From NCBI GenBank assembly GCA_030142905.1, contig JASJOG010000060.1, positions 240,001 to 304,000 on the forward strand: a stretch of 64,000 bases of DNA, read 5' to 3'. Numbering within the stretch: the first letter of the stretch is position 1; the number at the start of each line of letters is the position of its first letter. The translations under genes were made by a program, and so were the position numbers. This stretch comes from Heliopora coerulea (lineage: Eukaryota > Cnidaria > Anthozoa > Scleralcyonacea > Helioporidae). Below, piece after piece: positions 29,389 to 38,983 of the stretch. Below the pieces are notes generated by a model. It did no database searches, was not told the origin of the DNA, and saw nothing but the letters and a program-made list of their open reading frames with translations.

Positions 29389-30280
29389 AACTAAATGGAT
29401 GCTTTTCTCAACTAGGCAGATGTCACAGGTTCATGGATTACATGCCACTTCTGTAATGCTCACTTGTAATGGAGAAAGCCTAGAGCGTGTGCCAACATCA
29501 AGACTCTTGGGAATCTCATTCGATGAGCATCTGACATGGAATGACCATATAACTTCATTGCTCTCTTTGTGTTACAGTGCTTTATCGATGATAAAAAAAC
29601 TACGTAATTTAGCACCATTTTGTGTGCGTAAATTATTAGTTCAAACATTGATTCTTTCAAAGTTGGACTATTCTTGTGTAGTATTTTTCGCCTTACCGTC
29701 GTATCAGTTGAAACGCTTACAACGAGTACAAAATGTAACTGCAGGCTACGTCTATGGACGTTATGCAAAGGAAGAGGACTGTTTAAGTCTTTGGATGGTT
29801 GCCTGTTACAGAAAGGAGAGTTATGCATCTACTCAATACCTTATTTAAAGCTCCATATTTTGTGCATTGGCCAACTTATTTAAAGTTAAAAAAACACGTT
29901 CCTGGAAGACCTCTTAGAACGTCAAACGAGGTTAAATTGGAAGTGCCGTTAGTAAATGGCACCTTCCAAGATAGTGCCGCAGTTGCTTTTAATAACCTGC
30001 CCGGGGACATTAGAAACTGTAGTGAATTTTATATTTTTAAACGTAAAGCAAGGGCTCATTTAACTACCCAAGCTGCTGATAGGCTATTAGGATGAAGTCT
30101 GTTTTAATATATAGTAGTTAATACCCCATTTTTACATAATAGATTGTTTTTTTATTTTTTATGTGCATTATTTTATATTTTATTATTATAACATGTATGT
30201 AATATATTAATATTTCATGGTAATGTAAGAGCACTTGGTGGAATTGCCATTAAACCATTATTATTATTATTATTATCATA
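29389..30280 (+). pseudogene. LINE 3 reverse transcriptase, C-terminal part
   Basis: Continues the LINE 3 frame after the Harbinger insertion: K-T-K-W-M-L-F-S, L-L-G-I-S-F-D-E-H-L-T-W, L-S-K-L-D-Y-S-C-V-V-F, R-L-Q-R-V-Q-N. A frameshift near 29785 moves the rest (N-T-L-F-K-A-P-Y, F-N-N-L-P-G-D-I-R) to the frame 29799-30095. The 3' UTR and ATT-repeat tail follow. Confidence 0.8.
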
Positions 30281-31449
30281 ACCCCTTTGCACCTATCTTC
30301 AAGAAACCCTTAATAATCCTCCAAAACATCCACAAGATGTGTTGCTGAGTTGCCTAACAAACAATTCAGCCTTTTAAAAGTTCCCTGATATTAAGATCAG
30401 ATACATTCCTGTACTATCATTTATGGAGCAGTCATTCTCAGTCTAGAGATCATGTGCCATCAACAGGACATAGAAATCCAGAAAGGGTTTCAAGGTGTAA
30501 GCGCTGTTAAATTCCTACTGATGAGACGGGAGAGAATACAACAAATCGGTCCGGAAACTTGGGGAAATGTCGGACCAGCCATTCAAGGTGACACAGTTAT
30601 GAAAAAATCATTCGCAAACGGCCAGAATGAGTGGAAGATAGTTGTTGTAACAACGCAACTGGACAGTAGATCGCATGAAGTGAGCGCCGTTGGTACTTCT
30701 GCGGAATCGAACTCACTTGATCAAAACAAACGCGCCCTTCCCCAGCCTTTACTCTGAACTATGTTCTAACCATTATGGAATCATTTGGTACTTTTAGATG
30801 CTGTTTACAGGAGTTATTGGTCAAACAAATGCCATATCTTAAATTATTTAAGATTAAAATTTTTGTTCATACTTCCGTAATTTTCCTCTTTTTTGTTTGG
30901 ATTTGCCGTACATCTGCTTCTGAGCTAAAGAAAAGATGAATGACATCAGTTTACAGAGGGAAAAGTTAAGAGAACGAATTAATGAGTTGAGTTAGACACA
31001 GCCGATTATGAGTCTCATATCTACTCTATTTCTGACTGTGATGGATACCTTTAGAATCTTTGCTAACTAAGAATGTTAGTACCAATGAAAACATCCATCA
31101 CAATACACAATCAGTCATCACGAGTTATTCAAGGACTGCGGTGAGCTTAAAGGGTGATGTGCTAATTATGCAAGAAATAAGAGACGAGAATTAGCAAAGC
31201 TTTTTATTCACTCCAAAAACAGAGCATAAATTAACAAGAACTGGGAGTTGGAGCTGCTTAATCGCTCTGGTGATTCCTGCGTCTTTTTCATTTGCGGGTA
31301 TTTCATTTCGGTCACCAATGCCGAAAAAAATATAAATCAAACACAGCACAAAAGGTACAAGGTGTATGGGAATACATTGTTAAATCTCGTCTTGTATTTT
31401 TCGTGCGATTAGATTACTACAGTCCAAGCTAAACTGCAAGTCTTGCTTG
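30281..31449. other. No gene recognised
   Basis: One 101-codon frame (30452-30757) has no recognisable motif or codon signature. Some short segments might be old retroelement debris. Presumed intron. Confidence 0.35.
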
Positions 31450-31570
31450 CCATCTAAGTCTTTGTAGTTCAATAGTCAGAACGTCCCACCGGTTATCAGA
31501 AGAGTTGTGGGTTGGATCCCCGTGTGAGACTCAGAAATTGTTTCTCTGAGGTTTGAGGTTGACGAACGTT
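31450..31570 (+). repeat. SINE family A, diverged copy
   Basis: The tRNA-like part (GTAGTTCAATAGTCAGA, then a B-box-like GGTTGGATCCC) is followed by CTCAGAAATTGTTTCTCTGAG. Leader and tail are truncated or diverged relative to 36621-36865. Confidence 0.65.
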
Positions 31571-31713
31571 TTTCTTTCTTTCTTGCTGACCCGACAATAA
31601 AAACAATTCAGGTTCATTTAAAGGGGACTACTATCAGAAAGATATGATAAAATATTCGATTCAAAATTGAACATGTGAGGCCTAACTTGACTTTCACTTA
31701 CTTACCTTTTCAG

Positions 31714-31828
31714 GTGGTAGTAGCGTGGTGACATCGAGGCAACATGTGAATTGGAAACACGGAAAACGATCTGTTAAATACCTTGATAAAAATGAAAATG
31801 AGGCTAAATCTGTTCGACGCCTACTTTG
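31714..31828 (+). CDS. Candidate internal exon of a host gene (exon c)
   Basis: 115 bp between acceptor CTTACCTTTTCAG (ends 31713) and donor G|GTGAGT (31829). One open frame: phase 1 entry (fits exon b), 37 complete codons containing V-V-T-S-R-Q-H-V-N-W-K-H-G-K and Y-L-D-K-N-E-N-E-A-K-S-V-R-R-L-L, phase 2 exit. The composition is typical of a real basic/acidic globular or coiled segment. Protein not recognised. Confidence 0.5.
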
Positions 31829-32933
31829 GTGAGTTCAAATTACTTTTATAATGACAGACTAACGATTGCAAACATTCGCTAAGTTCATTATTTTGACTTA
31901 CAAAAACGATTTCTGGTTTCTTGACGGTAATTGAATACTTTACCAGTGAAACGCGGTCACCGTTGAGCTCAACGGATTTACATGGCGAGTGATTTCCATA
32001 AATGTCTGCCATGTCGTTGGTGTCATATGAGTTTTCTAAGCAAAAATTTTTATCCAGCATTGATGCTCAACGATCGCAAGTTATTGTAAATATCTGAGTT
32101 CACAGTTTACAGGCTGGTTTACGAACGGTAGTCGAAATATTAATTTTCCGATGACGGATGGGAATAGTGTCTAACTAGTAAATTGTAGAACATGGGTTTG
32201 GTTTATATCATAGACAGTGAAGTTGCTTTCTGGGGTATCGGCCGGCTAAAAACCTGAAATGGTCAATGATATCCAAGTAGGGATATTGACTGAAAATTCC
32301 AACTACTTTTGAGATCATAAGTAGGTCGACAAGACGCCAAATTAGACTTGCAGCGAAAGAAGCCGGGTCGAAACAGCAGGGATATTTCGAGAATGAATAA
32401 AGCAGCAAGAATCCTTTTTATATAGCTACAGAGAATACTAGGGCTTTTTCCATCTAGGCGAATATTATGGGTCAAATCAATATTTCCTTCTATAAATTGA
32501 ACAGAATTCTCACAAGTTCAAGCCGAAAACACATGTGGCAAAAGAAAAAAGCTCACTTTGCTCGGACATATTCGTCTCATAGAAAACAGTCTTAACACGT
32601 AACTGCATGGCTAAAAATTACTTATCTTTGAGGATGACACTGGGGGGATTGAGTGCATAACAAAGGCCCTGATTAACGTAGTGACAATTGTGTATTACTT
32701 GTTTGCGCATGGCCTTTATGGTGTCCATGTTAGAGTAACTATTGAAAAAGAATCCTATCAATTTTACTGAATGGGGAACTAATATAACACAGTATCGTTT
32801 TCTTTTGAAACTGAAGGGATTTATTGCAATCCATCCTTGCCAATAGGTTATAATGATACTAGCTATAATAATAAACATTCGGTATCCTTAGCCACGATCA
32901 CGATAAACCAACTCCTTATTCTATTAATTATAG
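31829..32933. other. Intron candidate without features
   Basis: 1.1 kb between candidate exons c and d. Only short minus-strand frames without motifs. Confidence 0.35.
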
Positions 32934-33032
32934 GCGTGTCGTCAACATTTCCAAAAGGAAAGCAGTATCGAAGATCTGAAAGAGGCAGAACTGGTTTATG
33001 AAGCTTATCGCTGCCGTAAAATATTATCATGA
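32934..33032 (+). CDS. Candidate terminal exon of the host gene (exon d)
   Basis: Follows acceptor TATTAATTATAG (ends 32933). With exon c's phase 2 the frame would stop after 14 codons (TGA 32977-32979). A second frame starting at phase 0 is protein-like for 32 codons (ACRQHFQKESSIEDLKEAEL, then V-Y-E-A-Y-R-C-R) and stops at 33030-33032. The one-base disagreement could be an indel in this allele or assembly, a missed micro-exon, or chance. Low confidence in the exact ending. Confidence 0.3.
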   Translation, partial: ACRQHFQKESSIEDLKEAELVYEAYRCRKILS

Positions 33033-33183
33033 TATATTATTATGATGCAATTGTACATGTCGTAAATTAAAAATTTTGATAATCATACTACTCATACGCT
33101 CAAGAATGTATTAACAAATTCGTCTAGTTTCAGGTCTTCTCTGTTTTAAATTTCAAAAACACGAGAATACATTTTAAAGACAT

Positions 33184-33211
33184 GCTTCGGCCAGACGTAT
33201 GCCATCTTCAG
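33184..33211 (-). ncRNA. Hammerhead-like motif of PLE B (3' end)
   Basis: CTGAAGA, T, stem GGC/GCC, then GAAGC (consensus GAAAC; one core change) and a short stem III ending in C at the cleavage position. The inverted copy is at 35483-35510. The changed core base makes activity doubtful. Confidence 0.4.
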
Positions 33212-33426
33212 TTTACAGAGTGATGTTTGTAGGGCTTTACATAGGAATTACAGAATGAATAAATTAACTAATTACAGTGACGATATGTTAAGATGATTAA
33301 TTACAATGGCAGTATGTTGTGTGAGGACTAAAAGAGGCGGTATCAGAAGATAACTATGGACAGAGGAAGGTGTTGATATGCTGAATTTGTGTGTTTAATT
33401 CTGGTTTTATATTTTGGATGTGAATA

Positions 33427-35267
33427 GCTTCTTTCAATTTGAGTGTGTAAGTGGTTTTGGCCGAATCTAATATTTTAAAACAGTTTGGTGTGTAGTGGTT
33501 TTTACAATTGGTAGAGTTATTGAAGTATTTAAAGACGTGAGAATTTCGATCAATTAAGGTGTGCTCTTTAATCCGTGATGAGAAATGGTGATAGGTTTCA
33601 CCAATGTGGCGGAAATTACATCCCGCACAAGTAAATTCATAAACTACGAATGATTTGAGAGCTGTGGAAAATCGGGTCCTTGAAACTGAAAAAGGTTTTG
33701 ATTTTGAAAGTAGAGAACACTAGTTTGATGCTAAGGTCCTAACAGAAGCGTTTACACAATTGTCTTATTTTGATTTGGGTAAGTCTAGAATAATTACCAA
33801 TGTAGGGGAGTTTGAGATAGTGTATACTGGTGTTTTCCGTGTTGTTGGAAACATTTTTGTTACGGTTTTGTCTTGGTGTCTTTAAATATTGTTTAGTGAT
33901 TTTGTCAATAATGTGAGAAGGAAAACAAGTATGTTTGAAAATTTCTGACAATTTGTTGAGATCTTTGTTTAAGCCAGCGTTGGTGTTGTTAATTTTGAAG
34001 TTTAACGCCGTGAAATTTGGAAAAAAATTGTTAATAGTCCAGTATGGGTTTTTTTGTGAAAGTCAGAAGTAACACAAACGTTGGACGAATTATCTACTAA
34101 AACATCAGGGAAGGGGAGTTTACCACTGAACTGTTTTCGTGAGTGAATTTTATGTTGGGATGTTGAGCGCTGATGAAATCGAAGAATAACATAACGTTGT
34201 GTTCGTTGTCAAATGCACAGAAAATGTCATCAACATATCTACGGTAAATTAAAATTTTCGAATCTTTGTAGTTTTCAAGCCAGGATTTTTCATGATGTCC
34301 CATAAAAAGATTAGCTAAAATAGGAGCAAGAGGAGAACCCATGGTGACTCCATCCATTTGGTCATAAATAAAATCATTAAACAAGAAGTGGGATTGAGTA
34401 GTTGCAAACGAAAATAGCATTTTAAGGTCAGTTCTGTTAATAGGAAGGTTAGGATTACGTTTAAAGACGGTATTGATGGCGATGTTTATAGTTTCGTTGA
34501 AAAGAATATTCGTGAAAAGGTTTTGAGCATCGAAAGATATGAGATATTTGTTGCGTGTGTCGATATTCTGAATTTCTTGAACGAAAGAGAAAGAATCTTG
34601 TGTAGTGTATTTGTCGGAAATATGGGGGCTTAGGAGAGAACCTAGATATTTGGCTAGTTTTTAATTATATGCCCCTATCGAGGATACGATCGGTCTGAAA
34701 GGTGGTGGTGTGTTTCTTTCCTTTTGTTTATGCAATTTGAGGTCATAAAATCTGGCAGGGTGTGAGCCTTTGGGATAGATATCTCAATTTGTAGTTTCAT
34801 CTTAAGAACCTTTAGATTTAAGTTTTCTGAGGAACGATTGGAGTTTACCTTCTCTACTTAATGTAGGGTCTTCCTCTAGATTTTTAAACTTAGTTATGTC
34901 GTTAATTATATTGAAACAGCAGTCCTTATTTACCTTGGAATCCATAATGACTACACCATTCCCCTTGTCTGGTTTTAGAACAATGATTTCTCGATATATT
35001 GTTTCTAATGTTTCATAGAATGCGATGTAACTTTAAGTCGGTAGATGTGGGTTTGTAAGACGACACGTAGTTTTGCTCGAGATGAGCAATTTCAGCTTTG
35101 AGGTTTGGAGCCTGATCATAGTTCCTGAGATTAAGTTTCATAGTTTGGTGAATCATTTCAAACGAGGTGAGCACATGAGTCTTGTTGAGGCGTGCATGTC
35201 TGATGGAGAAATCTAGTCCATTCTTCAAGATGTCTAGTTGATCATCCGTGTCTAGTGCATCATCCGC
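33427..35267 (-). pseudogene. PLE B reverse transcriptase and GIY-YIG (broken)
   Basis: Order on the minus strand: N-terminal block (35228-35013), an R-N-I-I-I-K-P-D-K-like region with frameshifts near 34990, F-R-P-I-V-S-S-I, D-A-Q-N-L-F-T-N-I, then 34420-34097 with Y-D-Q-M-D-G-V-T-M-G-S-P-L-A-P-I and Y-R-R-Y-V-D-D-I-F (catalytic Asp pair). The linker at 33951-33739 and the GIY-YIG region 33640-33430 follow (E-F-T-C-A-G-C-N-F-R-H-I-G-E-T, R-I-K-E-H). Several stops and frameshifts are present. Confidence 0.75.
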
Positions 35268-35545
35268 TATTCACATTAAAAATATAAAACCAGAATTAAG
35301 CACACAAGTTCAGCATATCAACACCTTCCTCTGTCCATAGTTATCGTCTGATACCGCCTCTTTTAGTCTTCGCACAACATACTGTCATTGTAATTAATCA
35401 TCTTAGCATATCGTCACTGTAATTAGTTAATTTATTCATTCTGTAATTCCTATTTAAAGCCTTACTAACATCACTCTGTAAACTGAAGATGGCATACGTC
35501 TGGCCGAAGCATGTCTTTAAAATGTATTCTCGTGTTTTTGAAATT

Positions 35546-36620
35546 TATAACTGTCTTTTCTGTTTACATTTAATGCGATTCCTAAGGTTATGTATTTAAC
35601 TTTATCATATTTGATTTCACTTGATTTCTTTGGACATAGCGTCGTTTTCGTTTTAAAGTGCAAATCAAGCTTGTTGGTTTCTTACGTCAGGCACAGAGAA
35701 AAAAAAAATTTGAGTTTAGGGTAATAAAGTATTTTGCGGAAAAGCCGCAATATTCTAAAGGGGTTTCGGGACGACGGAGAAATTTTCGATTCGGAGACCT
35801 CACGAAGCCCAGACTTGGCTGTTTCCGAGCTATAAAATCCAGCAAATAAAATAGTGAACAGCCGTCAATATTCTAACGTTAATTTTATGCAAACAGCCAC
35901 TCTAGTTGCATAACTCACATTCGTTGCTTGCGAATCAGAATGCCATCACTGAACAGGGAGAGTCAATAAAATATACATAATATATAAGGAATATTTCAAT
36001 AAAAAATTTCAGATCTACATGACCTAAGATACTGCAAGCGACCAGTGTTTGGTCAAATTGTCATCAGTGCTATCGATATTGCTTAGGAACTCAGGAGAGC
36101 ATATAAGATAATTGTAAGAAAATTGCAGAGATAATTGATGTTTAAATATAGACCCATACATAACTGTTACCACGAAAATAAAGACTATTCAATTAAGCTT
36201 ATTACTTTGTCACAAGTGCTAGAATATTGCACTATTTCATTACAATAACTATGCATTTGGAAGACATTATCCATGAAATAATTACTGGCTGGATTTTTTT
36301 TTTTGTTAGATAAGCCTACATAGTTCAGTTATTACATAATAAATGTTGCAAGCGTGGGATGGCTTAGTGTAAGTGAGCAGCAGGTTGATTTTCTATTCTC
36401 TCACCCATTATTGTAACTTTGCTTTAAGACTCAATGATTTTTTTTTTTCAAGAGGTTAAATTGGGCAATTTGCTGTTAGCTTACATGTGATCCAATTCGG
36501 TATCTGGGTGTTTTCTCAGCTTCCTGGAAAAATGACAGCTGACCATGCATGATTCCATCACATCATCTCGTATGAAATTTTCAATTGTTAACTGTATTAG
36601 CTGCTCGCATCCATCCATAA
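35546..36620. other. No gene recognised
   Basis: AT-rich sequence with poly-A/T runs. A small frame at 35658-35849 has no motif. No repeat family identified. Confidence 0.35.
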
Positions 36621-36865
36621 ACTGTATCCATCATTATTAATATATAGTGGCTTCTGCTTAGGTCGCACATACATGTCGAACTTACACCTAGCTCACCATC
36701 TGAGTCTTGGTAGCTCAATGTTTAGAGCGTCTCATCGGTCGTCAGAAGGTTGCGGGTTCGATCCCCGTCTGGGGCTGAGAAATCATTTTCTGAGTATAGA
36801 GCTTGACGATCTTTCATCTCTCTTACGTTATATCCAAGCTCTCACATTTCTAAAATCATAAACTG
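36621..36865 (+). repeat. SINE family A copy
   Basis: Complete unit: leader (AGTGGCTTCTGCTTAGGTCG), A-box-like GTAGCTCAATGTTTAGA, B box GGTTCGATCCC (36755-36765), then GAGAAATCATTTTCTGAG and a tail ending near CATAAACTG. Matches each half of the dimer at 7017-7503. Confidence 0.8.
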
Positions 36866-37443
36866 CACGAGGAAAATAATCTGAGCGACTTGTGATTAGA
36901 CTCGCGAGTCGCAACTGTTGCAACTGCGTAACACGGGGACCGGCGGCCACCCGGCTTATAACATAACTAGAAATACGTGTCCGCTAGAAATCCTGGCAAA
37001 CCCTTCCATTATATCTCTCGAGAATCCGAGTAATGTTGAGAATTTTTCAAAATTGTCAAAAAGACAAATTGTCCTTACTATAACGAAAAAGAGGGAATGC
37101 AGTAAAAGAGAAACAACATTTGGCCACAAATATTAACAACCTTAACCAGACATTGTTTTATATTTAAACTGCTTGTCGTCATATTTACGTTTAAAATTTC
37201 GATTATGTTTTATTAAAACAAAACGTTTGGTGAGAATAACCTTTGACGGTTTAACAAACCATAAAAGATCCATTTCTAAAATTTTCTACAGCTAATTAAT
37301 GGATATTCGTATCAAGTTGTTTAGATCTCATGATTTAATATTTTTTTGATATGTTTTTTTTATTGACTTAAAAAATTGATAAAGTCTACATTGTGTCAAA
37401 GTTGGTTACAAATATCTAAGATGTGTTGTGATAAAGATTTATG

Positions 37444-38390
37444 CTAAGTATTCATCCGAAGGTAAACGATTTTGGTGACAAAGGTGAAACGATTAACGAA
37501 ACCGACGAAACAAACAAAGAAGACATGAAAGAGTTCTGCATTATTAATGCTGACCAAAAATCGGAAAATGCAAAACATATAGCAAAATACGACGAGCTAA
37601 CCACGTATAAGTTTTGAAGAAAGAAAAACAAATAGAGGGAAGTCAAAGACGTACCTTTTTCCCCTGTAAAACTTTCGTAAAAGAAAAAAATGGCGTAGCT
37701 TACAAACTTTCAACTCTTACATATTTTAAACGAAACGTTCAGCGGCACCTCAACACAAAGGGTTCAATGGTGAATTTACTGAAAGAACATGGCTTTTAAC
37801 TTTTAACATTTTTTCAGAGGTTTAATAATCCTGATGAAAGGTAAAGGTAATCATCCACAAGCCACCCGAGAAGTGAGAAAGACTGAGCCCGACTACATTT
37901 TGGCCGAAGGATAGTATGATCTCCAAAGACAAGTAGCTTTTCAGCGATATTTCCTGGTGGTTGTTTGCCTTGGTTTCTTGTTTACAAGCTATAAATAGAT
38001 TCTAATGACTTCAGTGGAGCGACATTTCACAGAGAAAATAATCCTGAAAAAAGCAATGAAATTCTTGCTTGGAAAGCGGTGAAAGGATCCGAAGACTGTC
38101 AGCTCAGATCAAGTCTTCGGGACCCTGAGTGTTTTATCCCACTTCTCGAACAATTGACCATGAACACAATCCGGATAAGTATTACAAAATATTCAAAAGC
38201 TATCGTCCTAATGAGTCAGAATCTCCATTCTACTTTGCTATTAAACACCAGCAAAATCCAGGCGATAAAAATTAAACCAAGAAGTTTCCCTTAGAGAAGA
38301 ATGAAGTCGGGAAGCCACTATTGAGAGCTGCACAAAACTATTCCGTTCGCAAAACTTGCATTTCAAAGCTACTCGATTCAGACGTACTTG
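37444..38390 (+). pseudogene. Crypton tyrosine recombinase, copy 3
   Basis: Plus-strand pieces: an acidic N-terminus near 37444-37610 (F-G-D-K-G-E-T-I-N-E), 37614-37799 (K-N-G-V-A-Y-K-L-S-T-L-T-Y-F-K-R, Q-R-H-L-N-T-K-G-S, the SAM-like core-binding domain), and the catalytic region 38079-38390 ending S-V-R-K-T-C-I-S-K-L-L-D. The catalytic His before S-V-R-K-T is Tyr. The C-terminal segment resumes after the insertion at 44127 onward. Several frameshifts. Confidence 0.65.
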
Positions 38391-38851
38391 CAGTGGCGGC
38401 TCCATGGGGGGGGGGGGGGGGGGGGGCATGGCCCCCCAAATGCAAATTTTTCAAAATGGTTGTAAAGTTTCTCCAAGTAATAGCTAGTACAATACATGCT
38501 AAACAGAAGTTGCAAACAAACATAATCTTGCTTAGCATTCCTCAGTATTAAATAGTTATCCAAGTAGAGATTTGCGACATTTTTGCGTTAATGCCGCCTG
38601 GTTCGCTTCTAATGGTTCACTTCTGAAACTACAAGGTAGAAAACGTTCCCGTTTAACATTGAACAAAGTGTCGTTTAGGCAAGTGTAGCAAATGATGTAC
38701 GCTTACTATAGAAGTATTAGTAGGCTTTTATCGATTGTGCTAGCACATTTTTTGCATAATTTGGGAAAACGAGCACATTTTTGCCATTTTTGGGGGGAAG
38801 TAGCACTGCTAGCATAACCGGCATATTTTTATCAGTTACAGACCACATTAC

Positions 38852-38970
38852 TGTACTGATATGTTTAGGATCGAACTTTAGGAAGTTAATATTAACCAAC
38901 ATGTATATATCTTCTACTCATTCAATAAACAAAGCAGTTGGGTTATTCACGTGAACATGTGAACATTACA
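38852..38970 (+). repeat. 5' LTR of the Gypsy element
   Basis: 119 bp, TGTACTGATATG ... GAACATTACA, the TG...CA ends expected of LTRs. Differs from the 3' LTR at 4 positions, so the insertion is old enough to have diverged about 3 percent. Very short for an LTR; contains AATAAA at its centre. Confidence 0.93.
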
Positions 38971-38983
38971 TGGTGTCAGGAGT

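Larger units (their letters stand above)
25869..30280 (+). mobile_element. LINE 3, interrupted by a Harbinger element
   Basis: Plus-strand LINE in two pieces: 25869-26811 and 29389-30280. The reading frame of the polymerase continues across the insertion site. The 3' end is an (ATT)n tract (30255-30278). The 5' end is truncated and joined to a Gypsy remnant. Confidence 0.8.
33146..35545 (-). mobile_element. Penelope-like element B with inverted end copy
   Basis: The minus-strand body (35267-33427) is flanked by an inverted repeat: 33146-33427 pairs with 35268-35545 (positions sum to about 68694). Both arms hold a hammerhead-like motif (33211-33184 minus, 35483-35510 plus). Thus the 3' end of the element is repeated in inverse orientation at its 5' side, an arrangement also seen for PLE C. 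The coding region is broken. Confidence 0.75.

Noticed and set aside
32618..32878. Minus-strand ORF of 86 codons in the last intron
   Set aside because: No motif, no neighbours in the same direction, and chance length in AT-rich DNA.
36705..36780. tRNA gene in SINE family A
   Set aside because: Same reasoning: B box matches, but the cloverleaf is incomplete and leader and tail are shared with the dimer at 7017-7503.
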